Source: Sphingomonas sp. 1F27F7B
Lineage (GTDB): Bacteria > Pseudomonadota > Alphaproteobacteria > Sphingomonadales > Sphingomonadaceae
Length of the DNA: 64,000 bases
NCBI RefSeq assembly: GCF_005503355.1
Contig: NZ_SCMK01000009.1
Span: 1 to 64,000 of the forward strand
Direction: 5' to 3'
Shown: positions 17,227 to 25,970 of the stretch, in pieces
How positions within the stretch are numbered: the first letter of the stretch is position 1
How the letters are laid out: every line of letters begins with the position of its first letter
Translations under genes and position numbers: made by a program
The notes under the pieces: generated by a model
The model's database searches: none
What the model was told of the DNA's origin: nothing
Seen by the model: the letters and a program-made list of their open reading frames with translations, nothing else

Positions 17227-18738
17227 ATGGCTTCGCGAATCGCGCATCCCGGACTAGCCGCCAAGGTCACCAGCGCCGACCAGGCGGCCGGCTTCATCGA
17301 CGACCGCATGACCGTGGGGATGAGCGGCTTCACCGGGTCCGGCTATCCCAAGGCCGTCCCGCTCGCACTGGCCAGGCGCATCGCCGGCGAGCGGGCGGCG
17401 GGGCGCGATCTGCGGGTCAAGGTGTGGACCGGCGCTTCCACCGGCCCCGAGCTGGACGGCGCGCTGGCCGAGGCGGACGGCATCGAGCTGCGCCTCCCCT
17501 ATAATTCCGATCCCGTCGCCCGCGAGCGGATCAATCGCGGCGAGATGGAATATCTCGACATGCACCTGAGCCAGGTCGCGCCCATGGCCTGGGAGGGATT
17601 TCTGGGCCCGCTCGACATCGCCGTGATCGAGATCGCCGGCATCCGCGCGGACGGCGCATTGATCCCCTCCTCCTCGGTCGGCAACAACAAGACCTGGCTC
17701 GATCGCGCGCAGGGCGTGATCCTCGAGGTCAATCGCTGGCAGAACCCCGCGCTGGAGGGGATGCACGACATCTATTACGGCACCGCGCTGCCGCCGAACC
17801 GGGTGCCGATCCCGCTCACCCGCCCCGACGACCGGATCGGCCAGCCGACCTTCCGCTGCGACCCCGGCAAGGTGATCGCCGTGGTCGAGACGGATGCGCC
17901 CGATCGCAACCTGCCCTTCGCGAAGCCGGATGACGCGGCGCTGGCGATCGCCGGCCATCTGATCGAATTCCTCCGGCACGAAGTCGGCATGGGCCGCCTG
18001 CCGCCGTCGCTGCTCCCGATCCAGTCCGGCGTCGGCAACATCGCCAACGCCGTGCTCGCCGGGCTGCTCGACGCGCCCTTCGCCGGCATGACCGCCTATA
18101 CCGAAGTGCTGCAGGACGGGATGCTCGACCTGCTCGCCGCCGGCAAGCTGCGCATGGCGTCGTGCACCGCCTTTTCGCTCAGCCCCGATGCGGCCGAGCG
18201 GCTCAATGCCGAGATGGCCGATTTCCACGACCGCATCCTGCTGCGCCCCCAGGAGATCAGCAACCATCCCGAGATCGTGCGCCGCCTCGGCTGCCTGGCG
18301 ATGAACGGGATGATCGAGGCGGATATCTACGGCAACGTCAATTCGACGCACATCATGGGTTCGCGCATCCAGAACGGCATCGGCGGCTCGGGCGATTTCG
18401 CGCGCAACGCCTTCATCTCGATCTTCATGACGCCCTCCATCGCCAAGAGCGGCAGGATCTCGGCGATCGTGCCGCATGTCAGCCATGTCGACCACATCAC
18501 CCAGGACGTGCAGGTGATCGTCACCGAGCAGGGGCTGGCCGATCTGCGCGGCCTGGCACCCCGCCGCCGCGCCGAGCTGGTGATCGAGCAATGCGCGCAT
18601 CCCGATTATCGCCCCATGCTGCGCGACTATTATGCGCGCGCGATCAAGGGCAGCTACGGCCTGCAGACGCCGACGCTGTGCGGCGAGGCGCTGGCCTGGC
18701 ACCAGCGCTTCGTCGAGACGGGCAGCATGCGGCCCTGA
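17227..18738 (+). CDS. Acetyl-CoA hydrolase/transferase family protein (succinyl-CoA:acetate CoA-transferase type)
   Basis: A 503-residue class I CoA-transferase. The catalytic glutamate is E293 in YTEVLQDGM, and the first-half GMSGFTGSGYPKAVP plus second-half NGIGGSGDFARNAF (glycine-rich CoA loop) agree with the AarC/Cat1 group that moves CoA between succinate and acetate. GTEQG-like VIVTEQGLADLRGL near the C-terminus supports this. It likely links acetate/acetyl-CoA with the TCA cycle. Start is ATG with AAGAGGA in front; it precedes the GH92 gene by 41 bp, though the functions are unrelated. Confidence 0.93.
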   Translation: MASRIAHPGLAAKVTSADQAAGFIDDRMTVGMSGFTGSGYPKAVPLALARRIAGERAAGRDLRVKVWTGASTGPELDGALAEADGIELRLPYNSDPVARERINRGEMEYLDMHLSQVAPMAWEGFLGPLDIAVIEIAGIRADGALIPSSSVGNNKTWLDRAQGVILEVNRWQNPALEGMHDIYYGTALPPNRVPIPLTRPDDRIGQPTFRCDPGKVIAVVETDAPDRNLPFAKPDDAALAIAGHLIEFLRHEVGMGRLPPSLLPIQSGVGNIANAVLAGLLDAPFAGMTAYTEVLQDGMLDLLAAGKLRMASCTAFSLSPDAAERLNAEMADFHDRILLRPQEISNHPEIVRRLGCLAMNGMIEADIYGNVNSTHIMGSRIQNGIGGSGDFARNAFISIFMTPSIAKSGRISAIVPHVSHVDHITQDVQVIVTEQGLADLRGLAPRRRAELVIEQCAHPDYRPMLRDYYARAIKGSYGLQTPTLCGEALAWHQRFVETGSMRP

Positions 18739-18779
18739 TCCGGGTTGGAGGCGTGGCGCGGCTCTGCTCTAAGAAGGGC

Positions 18780-21101
18780 ATGACCGCGCCTCTCCGCACC
18801 GGCCTCGCCGCGCTCGCCGCCCTGTCGCTCCTCGCCGCGCCGCTCGCGGCCCAGACGTCCGGCGGATCCACTTATGACGCCGCCGACCCGATGATCGGCA
18901 CCGGCGGCGAGGGGCATACGTTCCCGGGCGCGGTCGCGCCCTTCGGCATGATCCAGCTGAGCCCGGACACCGACACGAGCTGCGTGATCCGCAAATGCTA
19001 CAGCCACGCCGCCGGCTATCGCCACGAGGACCCGACGATCCAGGGCTTCTCGATGACACATTTCTCGGGCGCCGGCCATTCGGACCTGGGCGACTTCCTG
19101 ATCCAGCCGATCGCCGGCGACGACGTTCCGCTGGAGCCAGACGGCTATCGTTCGCCCTTCGACCACGCGAGCGAAGCGGCCGTGCCGGGCTATTACGCCG
19201 TCACGCTCGCGCGCCAGGGCATCCGCGCCCAGATGACGGCGGGCATCCGCATCGGCGTGCAGCGCTACGAATTTCCCGCCGGCCAGAGCGCGCATCTGGT
19301 GCTCGATCTGCGCAGCTCGCTCTACAATTATCCGGGCAAGACACTGTGGTCGTCGATCCGCGTCCGCGCCGACGGCACGATCACGGGATCGCGCGAGACG
19401 CGCGGCTGGGCGCCGGCCCGGAAGCTCTTCTTCGCAATCCGGCCCTCGCGCCCGCTCGCCGGCCATGCCTTCCTCAACCGCGAGGAGAGGATCGACTATA
19501 AGGGCTTTCAGGGCCCGAGCCGCGGCGCCGACGATGCCCGCCAGCTCGCCGGGCGCGCGCTCGTCGCCCGGCTCGACTTCGGCCGGATCGACGGGCCGCT
19601 CGACGTGAAGGCGGCGATCAGCGCAGTCGACGAGGACGGCGCCATCGCCAATCTCGACAGCGAGCCCGGCGGCTTCGACACGGTCCGCGCCGCCACCCGC
19701 GGGGCCTGGGAGCAGGCGCTCGGCGCGATCGATATCGAGGCACCCGCAGCGATGAAGAAGACCGTGGCGACCGCGCTCTATCACAGCCTGATCGCCCCCA
19801 GCGTCTTCTCCGACGCGGACGGCCGCTGGCGCGGGCCGGACGATCAGGTCCATGCGGCGAAGGGCTTCACCTTCCACTCGACCTTCTCGCTGTGGGACAC
19901 GTTTCGCGCCGAGCATCCGCTGCTGCTGCTCGTCCAGCCCGAGCGGAAGAATGCCGACTTCGTCAATTCGCTGATCGCCAGCCGGCAGGTCAGCCCGTTC
20001 GGCATCCTGCCCGTCTGGCAGTTCCACGGGCGCGAGACCTGGACAATGATCGGCTACCACGCCGTGCCCGTGATCGCCGATGCCTATCTCAAGGGCATTC
20101 GCGGCTTCGACGCAGACGCAGCGCTGGAAGCGATGGCTGGGAGCGCGACCTATGGCCCCTATGGCGGCTTGGACTCATATATGAAGCTCGGCTACGTCCC
20201 GATCGACAAGGAGCCGGAAGCAGCCTCCAAGACCGTCGAATACGCCTATGACGACTGGACCATCGCGCGCATGGCCAAGGCGATGGGCAGGGCCGATGTC
20301 GCCGCCGCCTTCGGGAAGCGCGCCGGCAACTGGCGCAACAGCTTTGACGCGAAGACCGGCTTCCTGCGCGCCCGCAAGTCCGACGGGACCTATCGCACGC
20401 CCTTCGATCCCACCGCGATCAACTATGGATCGGACTATACCGAGGGCAATGCCTGGCAATATTCCTGGTTCGTCCCGCAGGACCAGGCCGGCATGTTCGC
20501 GCTGCTCGGCGGCGACGCGGCGGCGGTGCGGAAGCTCGACGCGATGTTCGATTTCGACAATTCGAAGCTCGACTACAGCCATGCGGAGGACATTGCCGGG
20601 CTGATCGGCCAGTACATCCACGGCAACGAGCCGAGCCACCACGTCGCCTATCTCTACAGCTATGCCGGCCAGCCCTGGCGGACGCAGGAGCGGCTGAAGC
20701 AGATCGTCGACAGCCAGTACAAGCCGACGCCGGACGGGCTGTCGGGCAATGACGATCTCGGCCAGATGTCGGCATGGCTCGTCTTCACTGCGCTCGGCTT
20801 CTATCCCGTCGCGCCGGGCTCGAACGAATATGTGATCGGCCGCCCCTTCGTGAACCGCGCGACGATGAACCTGCCGAACGGCAAACGCTTCACCATCGTG
20901 GCGGAGGGGCTGTCGGACGCGAACGGCTATGTCGGCAAGGTCGTGCTCAACGGCAAGCCGCTGGCGCGCGGCTTCCTGACTCATGCCGAGATCATGGCGG
21001 GCGGCGAGCTGAAGTTCACCATGCAGGCGACCCCGAACCGAAGCTGGGCGACCGCCAAGGCGGCGCGGCCCTATTCGATGAGCACCCAGCCGAGGCACTG
21101 A
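18780..21101 (+). CDS. GH92 family glycosyl hydrolase (alpha-mannosidase)
   Basis: A 773-residue secreted enzyme (signal 1-25, ending LAAQ). GTGGEGHTFPGAVAPFGM near residue 40 and CYSHAAGYRHED, MTHFSGAGHSDLGD follow the GH92 N-terminal domain; the catalytic part shows HGNEPSHHVAYLY (general acid region) and GNDDLGQMSAW (base region). GH92 enzymes are calcium-dependent inverting exo-alpha-mannosidases acting on N-glycan or yeast mannan. The long open frame upstream to 18162 is an accident of composition; AAGAAGGG precedes the chosen ATG. No mannan-use neighbours are present in the window. Confidence 0.94.
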   Translation: MTAPLRTGLAALAALSLLAAPLAAQTSGGSTYDAADPMIGTGGEGHTFPGAVAPFGMIQLSPDTDTSCVIRKCYSHAAGYRHEDPTIQGFSMTHFSGAGHSDLGDFLIQPIAGDDVPLEPDGYRSPFDHASEAAVPGYYAVTLARQGIRAQMTAGIRIGVQRYEFPAGQSAHLVLDLRSSLYNYPGKTLWSSIRVRADGTITGSRETRGWAPARKLFFAIRPSRPLAGHAFLNREERIDYKGFQGPSRGADDARQLAGRALVARLDFGRIDGPLDVKAAISAVDEDGAIANLDSEPGGFDTVRAATRGAWEQALGAIDIEAPAAMKKTVATALYHSLIAPSVFSDADGRWRGPDDQVHAAKGFTFHSTFSLWDTFRAEHPLLLLVQPERKNADFVNSLIASRQVSPFGILPVWQFHGRETWTMIGYHAVPVIADAYLKGIRGFDADAALEAMAGSATYGPYGGLDSYMKLGYVPIDKEPEAASKTVEYAYDDWTIARMAKAMGRADVAAAFGKRAGNWRNSFDAKTGFLRARKSDGTYRTPFDPTAINYGSDYTEGNAWQYSWFVPQDQAGMFALLGGDAAAVRKLDAMFDFDNSKLDYSHAEDIAGLIGQYIHGNEPSHHVAYLYSYAGQPWRTQERLKQIVDSQYKPTPDGLSGNDDLGQMSAWLVFTALGFYPVAPGSNEYVIGRPFVNRATMNLPNGKRFTIVAEGLSDANGYVGKVVLNGKPLARGFLTHAEIMAGGELKFTMQATPNRSWATAKAARPYSMSTQPRH

Positions 21102-21125
21102 TCCTTCGCCTTCGCTCCAGACCCC

Positions 21126-22004
21126 TCAGGGTGTCCCGATCGTCCCGCGCAGGAAGCCGCCCACCCGCCGCGCCCATTCGGCGTCGTGCAGGTTGCTGAC
21201 GTCGCCATGCGAGAGCCCCGGCACCAGCCATAGCCCCCTGCGGTTCGGCGCAGCCTCATGGAGCGCGCGCGTCTCTGCCGGCGGCGTGTAGCGGTCCTCC
21301 GCGCCGCCGATCACGAAGACCGGCCCCCGATAGTCCCGGATCGCCGCGAGCGGCGCGATCCGTCCGGGCCACACGCCGTAGCGGGGCAGCGACTGGAAGC
21401 TGAGCAGCGGCTCGGCAAGCGTCCCGCCCACCGGAGTCAGCACCGCCGCCATCCGGTTGTAGATCGCGTGGCGAATGTCCGGGAACACGGCGACCAGCAC
21501 CATCGCATCGGCCGGCACCGCGCCGTCGCGCCCGATCAGCGCCGCCGCACCGCCCAGCGAGACGCCGACCACCGCCACTTTCGCGCCGTCCTGCCTTGCC
21601 TTGAGCCAGTCGAACGCCGCGCGCGCGTCCAGCCCCTCATCGAGCCCATAGCTGTGATCGGTGATCGTGGAGGCACCATGGCCGCGCAGGTCGATCGCCA
21701 GCGCCGCATAGCCTTGCGCCACCAGCGCCTTGGCCATCGGCGCGGTCTGGTCGCGCGAGGCACCGACACCGTGGAGGAGGAGCACCGCCGGCGCATCGCG
21801 GCGTCTGCCGGGCCAATAGGTGCCGGCGACGACGATGCCGTCCCGAGCCGTCAGCGTTACATTCCGTGCAGGGGGCGGGACCGGTGCCACCGCAGAGGGA
21901 TGGCCCGCCGCGATCATCGACGCGAGCGACCAGCTTCCCGCAAGCACCAGGAACGACAGCAGTGCCGCTACGCCGATCGCCAGCTTCGTCCGCGGCCTCC
22001 GCAT
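21126..22004 (-). CDS. Alpha/beta hydrolase, membrane-anchored or secreted
   Basis: A 292-residue alpha/beta hydrolase with an N-terminal hydrophobic segment (about 9-32) acting as anchor or signal. Nucleophile S149 in VVGVSLGGAA, oxyanion region LLHGVGASRDQT (77-88), acid in GGAEDRYTPP and His in GLSHGDVSN complete the triad. The substrate is unknown; dienelactone-hydrolase-like and acyl-peptidase-like enzymes share this form. It starts 5 bp after the murA stop, so it is probably co-transcribed with murA. Confidence 0.88.
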   Translation of the reverse strand: MRRPRTKLAIGVAALLSFLVLAGSWSLASMIAAGHPSAVAPVPPPARNVTLTARDGIVVAGTYWPGRRRDAPAVLLLHGVGASRDQTAPMAKALVAQGYAALAIDLRGHGASTITDHSYGLDEGLDARAAFDWLKARQDGAKVAVVGVSLGGAAALIGRDGAVPADAMVLVAVFPDIRHAIYNRMAAVLTPVGGTLAEPLLSFQSLPRYGVWPGRIAPLAAIRDYRGPVFVIGGAEDRYTPPAETRALHEAAPNRRGLWLVPGLSHGDVSNLHDAEWARRVGGFLRGTIGTP

Positions 22005-22009
22005 CGGTC

Positions 22010-23293
22010 CTAGCCGTCGCCGACGCGCTCGATGTCCGCGCCCACTGCCTGAAGCTTCTCTTCGAGCCGCTCATAGCCGCGGTCGAGGTGATAGACGCGG
22101 TTGACCTGCGTCTCCCCCTCGGCCGCAAGGCCCGCGAGGATCAGGCTCATCGAAGCGCGCAGATCGGTCGCCATCACCTGGGCGCCGACCAGCCTGGCCG
22201 GTCCGTGCACCACCGCGGTGCGCCCGCGCACATCGATATGCGCGCCCATCCGCGCCAGCTCGGGCACGTGCATGTAGCGATTCTCGAAGATCGTCTCGGT
22301 GAACACGCTGGCGCCCTCGGCCATGCACTGCATCGCCATGAACTGCGCCTGCATGTCGGTCGCGAAGCCCGGGAAGGGCGCGGTCGACAGCGTCAGCGGC
22401 TTGAGCGGCCCATTGGCGGCGACGCGGATGCCGGCCCGAGTCTCTTCCACCGTCACCCCGGCCTGGACGAGCGCGTCCAGCGTCGCGCGCATGTCGCCCG
22501 CCGCCGCGCCGAGCAGCTCGACATCGCCGCCCGTGATCGCCGCCGCGCAGGCATAGCTGCCCGCCTCGATCCGATCGGGCATCACGGCATAGGTCGCGCC
22601 GTGCAGCCGCTCGACGCCTTCGATCTCCAGCCGCTCGGTGCCGATGCCGCCGATGCGCGCGCCCATCGCGACGAGCAGGTTGCACAGGTCGACGATCTCG
22701 GGCTCGCGCGCAGCATTGTCGAGCACGGTGGTGCCCTTGGCAGTGACCGCCGCCATCAGCGCATTCTCGGTCGCGCCGACCGAGACGACCGGGAAGCTGT
22801 AGCGCCCGCCGGGCAGCCGCCCGCCCGGCGCAGTCGCCTTCACATAGCCGGCGGCCAGCTCGATCTCGGCGCCCATCGCCTCGAGCGCCTTGAGGTGCAG
22901 GTCGATCGGGCGGTTGCCGATCGCGCAGCCGCCGGGCAGCGACACCGTCGCCTCGCCGGCGCGGCCGAGCAGCGGCCCCAGCACCAGGATCGAGGCGCGC
23001 ATCTTGCGGACGATGTCATAGGGCGCGACCGTCGAGGTCAGCTTGCCGGCCCGCACCGTCATCACCCGGCCGAAGTCGCTGGGCCGCGTGCCTTCGATCG
23101 CGGTCGAGGCGCCGAGCTCGTTGAGCAGGTGGCCGAAGCTGTCGACGTCCGCCAGGCGCGGCAGGTTCCGCAGCGTCAACGGTTCGTCCGTGAGCAGCGC
23201 GCAGGGCATCAGCGTGAGCGCTGCGTTCTTGGCGCCGGAGACGGGAATCTTGCCGGAAAGGCGATTGCCGCCGCGAATGAGAATACGGTCCAT
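22010..23293 (-). CDS. murA: UDP-N-acetylglucosamine 1-carboxyvinyltransferase
   Basis: First committed step of peptidoglycan synthesis: transfer of enolpyruvate from PEP to UDP-GlcNAc in the cytoplasm. The 427-residue protein begins [20 protein letters not shown], includes [10 protein letters not shown] and the catalytic C123 in [15 protein letters not shown], the site alkylated by fosfomycin (so the enzyme should be the sensitive Cys type). Length and both EPSP-synthase-like halves are complete. Confidence 0.98.
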   Translation of the reverse strand: MDRILIRGGNRLSGKIPVSGAKNAALTLMPCALLTDEPLTLRNLPRLADVDSFGHLLNELGASTAIEGTRPSDFGRVMTVRAGKLTSTVAPYDIVRKMRASILVLGPLLGRAGEATVSLPGGCAIGNRPIDLHLKALEAMGAEIELAAGYVKATAPGGRLPGGRYSFPVVSVGATENALMAAVTAKGTTVLDNAAREPEIVDLCNLLVAMGARIGGIGTERLEIEGVERLHGATYAVMPDRIEAGSYACAAAITGGDVELLGAAAGDMRATLDALVQAGVTVEETRAGIRVAANGPLKPLTLSTAPFPGFATDMQAQFMAMQCMAEGASVFTETIFENRYMHVPELARMGAHIDVRGRTAVVHGPARLVGAQVMATDLRASMSLILAGLAAEGETQVNRVYHLDRGYERLEEKLQAVGADIERVGDG

Positions 23294-23415
23294 GCCGGGC
23301 TTCTAATCTTTGTCCCGGCGTGCGCAAGGGCAGGCGTTTTTAGCGCCCTTGATCGATTTTAATGCATTGATTCAATTGCACTGCTTTGCATCGGCACGTG
23401 GGGGGAAGCCATCGC

Positions 23416-24150
23416 GTGTCCGGCAGTTGTTTCGCGGAGAGGCTGAGCGAGTTGATCGACCTGACCGAGGTCGAGCAGAAAGCGCTCGAGAAACTGGAGG
23501 AGCGCCAGCGCCATCTGCGTCGCGGCGCGGTGCTCCAGCGCGAGAACGAGGCTGGCAACGAGCTCTACATCCTGCGCAAGGGCCTGATGATGAGCTATGT
23601 GCTGCTCGACGACGGCAGCCGCCAGATCCTGCGCTTCCTCTTTCCCGGCGACATGCTCGGCATCTCCAGCGCAGTCTATCGGGAAGCGCCCGAGACGCTG
23701 GCGACGCTGTCCGAGTGCGTGGTCTGCCCTTTCGACCGCGCCGCGCTCGCGGACTTGATGCTCGCGCATCCCCGGCTCTCGGCAATGGTGCTCGCCTATT
23801 CGCAGATCGAGCGCGTGGCGCTCACCGACCGGCTCGCCGCCCTGGGCCGCACCAGCGCCAAGGCGCGGGTCGCCGCGCTGCTGCTGGAACTGCGCAATCG
23901 CCTGCGCGCCACCGACAAGAGCCTGGCCAATGTCTTTTCGCTGGGGCTGACGCAGGAGGAAGTGGGCGACGCCACCGGACTCACCGCGGTGCATGTCAAC
24001 CGCATGCTGCGCCAGCTGGAGGAAGAAGGGCTGATCGCGCGCGAAGGCGGGCGCGTGACGCTGCTCGACGAGCGCGCGCTCGTCCGCGCGGCCAATTATG
24101 TGAACCGCTATGAAGGGCTGGACCTCAGCTGGCTTCCCAAGGCGGGCTGA
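23416..24150 (+). CDS. Crp/Fnr family transcriptional regulator
   Basis: A 244-residue regulator with an N-terminal cyclic-nucleotide-type beta-barrel (about 25-140; LYILRKGLMMSYVLLDDGSRQI) and a C-terminal winged helix (about 150-235) whose recognition helix lies in LTQEEVGDATGLTAVHVNRM. There is no four-cysteine cluster of the FNR type, so oxygen sensing through Fe-S is unlikely. I choose GTG 23416 because GGGGGAAG stands 7 bp before it; TTG 23386 and GTG 23398 are longer alternatives. An ATTGATTCAAT palindrome lies 40-50 bp upstream. Divergent from murA. Confidence 0.9.
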   Translation: MSGSCFAERLSELIDLTEVEQKALEKLEERQRHLRRGAVLQRENEAGNELYILRKGLMMSYVLLDDGSRQILRFLFPGDMLGISSAVYREAPETLATLSECVVCPFDRAALADLMLAHPRLSAMVLAYSQIERVALTDRLAALGRTSAKARVAALLLELRNRLRATDKSLANVFSLGLTQEEVGDATGLTAVHVNRMLRQLEEEGLIAREGGRVTLLDERALVRAANYVNRYEGLDLSWLPKAG

Positions 24151-24368
24151 ACGGCGGCGGATCGATTGCGGAAGGGGAAGGGCCGGACGCCGGCGGTGAC
24201 AAGTCGCGCCGTCCGACCCCCAAGAACTGCGCGGCTTCTACCAACTTGCCGGCGCGCCGTATCGCCCGGGAAAAGCCTATGCGGAGAATATCTTAGTCGG
24301 GGATGGAACGAAAATGCCGCCACCGCCGCCCGGGCCGGACGACGATGGCGGGGACATGCGTTCCCGGC

Positions 24369-24579
24369 CTGGGGTGCGGACTCAAGGATACGTCTGATTT
24401 GCCCTCGTCATCCCCGCGCAGGCGGGGATCCAGCGTAATGCGGGATATCGGTGCCATCGCGCGAACGCCGCCCGGAAAGGACAGAACCCGCCACCCTCGC
24501 TCCGCGCTTGGCCCTGGATCCCCGCCTGCGCGGGGATGACGACGGAACGGGCCGGGATGACGAGAGAAGAATCCCCTAA
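24369..24579. mobile_element. Degenerate copy A of the CTAG-bounded palindromic element
   Basis: The core 24405-24542 has TCGTCATCCCCGCGCAGG.. and its inverted partner ..GGGATGACGA as two REP-like hairpins around an 85-bp centre. The left flank (24369-24399) aligns without gaps to the left end of the copy at 51942 (20 of 31 positions) but begins CTGG; the right flank is longer and ends at CTAA (24576-24579), which contains the clpS stop on the minus strand. The core is inverted relative to its left flank compared with the copy at 51942. The remaining sequence 24151-24368 holds nothing assignable. Confidence 0.75.
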
Positions 24580-24908
24580 GCCTTTTCCAGCGTGCACTGG
24601 AGCGGGTGCTGGTTCTGGCGGGCGAAGTCGATCACCTGCGCCACCTTGGTCTCGGCGACTTCGTAGCTGAACACGCCGCACACGCCCACGCCGCGCTGAT
24701 GGACGTGGAGCATCACGCGCGTCGCCTCTTCCATGTTCATCCGGAAGAAGCGCTGCAGGACGAGCACGACGAACTCCATCGGCGTATAATCGTCGTTGAG
24801 CATCAGGACACGGTAGGGCGTGGGCTGCTTGGTCCGCGTGCGGGTGCGCGTGGCGATGCCGACCGCGGGGTCATTGCCCCGATCGTCGTCATTGCCGTCC
24901 TCGGCCAT
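24576..24908 (-). CDS. clpS: ATP-dependent Clp protease adaptor ClpS
   Basis: ClpS hands N-degron substrates to ClpAP. The 110-residue protein has a disordered acidic N-terminus (MAEDGNDDD), then [18 protein letters not shown], the substrate-pocket lead, [15 protein letters not shown] and the end [10 protein letters not shown]. An in-frame GTG at 24938 would add ten residues (TDPVKFDFR before the Met) and cannot be excluded; neither start has a clear ribosome site. clpA is not adjacent. The stop TAG lies at the edge of the degenerate palindromic element. Confidence 0.95.
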   Translation of the reverse strand: MAEDGNDDDRGNDPAVGIATRTRTRTKQPTPYRVLMLNDDYTPMEFVVLVLQRFFRMNMEEATRVMLHVHQRGVGVCGVFSYEVAETKVAQVIDFARQNQHPLQCTLEKA

Positions 24909-25010
24909 GCGGAAATCGAATTTCACGGGATCTGTCACGCCGCCGAAAATATGGGCTCGCGCTCCCAAGGGCAAGGCCGCCCGCCACGCCCGCACTCCGA
25001 TGGGACATGG

Positions 25011-25048
25011 ACAAAGGAAAGGGCGGCCATCCCGAAGGACGGCCGCCC
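25011..25048 (-). terminator. Intrinsic terminator of the phasin gene
   Basis: GGGCGGCC (25021-25028) pairs perfectly with GGCCGCCC (25041-25048). Read on the minus strand the stem is followed by TTTCCTTTG, a fair U-rich tract, 35 bp after the phasin stop. Confidence 0.75.
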
Positions 25049-25082
25049 TGATCTTGTCTCCCGGCAAGCCGGAAGCACCGGC

Positions 25083-25850
25083 TTACGCGGCGGTCTTCAC
25101 CTTTTCGGCGGCAACGGCGACGCGGTTCGACAGCGGCTGCGCGGCATCGCTGGCGAGCTTGATCAGCGCCTCGGTGTTCTTCGACGCTTCGGCGACATAC
25201 GAGTCGAACGCGCCGCGGAAATAGTCGCTCTGCAGCTTGAAGAACTCGGTCGGCGACTTGACGGCGGCCAGGTTCTTCAGCGCGGCGGTCGCGCTCTCGA
25301 ACGACTTGCGGCCATATTCGGCGGCGTCCTGGCCCAGGCCCTCAAAGCCCTTGGCGGCGATGCGGCCCGACTCGACCAGCGCCTCGACATTGCCCTTGGC
25401 GAAGTCATTGGCTTCCTCGACCAGCTTGGTCGACTTCTCGACGGCGGCCTTGGTACGGTCGTTCCACTCGGCGAACAGAGCCTGGGCCTTGTCGGTGGCG
25501 TTCTCGATGGTGGTCATCTTCCAGCTTCCCTTCACTTCCGGCGCGGCGACCGTCTCCTCGACGGCTTCGACGACGGTGATTGCGGTTTCCGCGGCAACCT
25601 CGGCGATCTGCTCGACGGGGGTCTCGGCCACGGCTTGGACGGTTTCGGTTTCGGTCACTTCCTGCGGTGCTGCCTCAAGGACCGGGACCGGCTCGGCGAC
25701 GACGGGAGCCGCGACGATCGTCTCGGCAGCCTTCACCGGCTCGGGCTTCTCAGCCTTGGGCGCAGCAACTTTCGGCGCGGGCTTGGCGCGCGCCGCAGGC
25801 TTCGGAGCGACGGGCTTGGGCGCGCCGGTCTTCGGTCCCTTGGTGGCCAT
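25083..25850 (-). CDS. Phasin family protein
   Basis: Phasins coat polyhydroxyalkanoate granules. The 255-residue protein has a long Ala/Pro/Lys then Ala/Val/Glu-rich disordered N-terminus (about 1-125; histone-H1-like at first) and a C-terminal all-helical phasin_2 domain (about 130-250: AQALFAEWNDRTKAAVEKS, FKLQSDYFRGAFDSYVAEA). The true start is the Met of MATKGPKTG, with GGGGAAGG before it. The very long disordered region is typical of sphingomonad phasins. It is downstream of phaC on the same strand, with three palindromes in the spacer. Confidence 0.92.
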   Translation of the reverse strand: MATKGPKTGAPKPVAPKPAARAKPAPKVAAPKAEKPEPVKAAETIVAAPVVAEPVPVLEAAPQEVTETETVQAVAETPVEQIAEVAAETAITVVEAVEETVAAPEVKGSWKMTTIENATDKAQALFAEWNDRTKAAVEKSTKLVEEANDFAKGNVEALVESGRIAAKGFEGLGQDAAEYGRKSFESATAALKNLAAVKSPTEFFKLQSDYFRGAFDSYVAEASKNTEALIKLASDAAQPLSNRVAVAAEKVKTAA

Positions 25851-25874
25851 GATGTGCCTTCCCCATAAAGCTAT

Positions 25875-25940
25875 TGCTGCGATGCAGCATGTAGGCCTTC
25901 TTGCACTGCAATGCAAGTAGCTTTTGTGCAGTGCACAAAA
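25875..25940. promoter_or_regulatory. Cluster of three palindromes, probable PHA-regulator operators
   Basis: Three palindromes stand in the phaC-phasin spacer: TGCTGC-GAT-GCAGCA (25875-25889), CTTGCA-CTGCAA-TGCAAG (25900-25917), and TTTTGTGCA-G-TGCACAAAA (25922-25940, perfect). The first fits CTGC-N3-GCAG, the form reported for PhaR of Rhodobacter/Paracoccus; the others share its TGCA core. PhaR released from DNA by PHA would derepress phasin. No phaR gene lies in the window, so the regulator is inferred. Confidence 0.6.
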
Positions 25941-25970
25941 ACAAGTAAAGGCCTGGGAAGGCGCGGGAAA

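Noticed and set aside
24405..24542. CRISPR-like repeat pair
   Set aside because: The repeats are inverted, only two per site, and occur as dispersed elements; no spacers or cas genes.
25083..25916. Histone H1-like protein reading of the A/P/K-rich N-terminus
   Set aside because: The C-terminal half is a clear phasin domain and the gene is beside phaC; the rich region is the usual disordered phasin extension.
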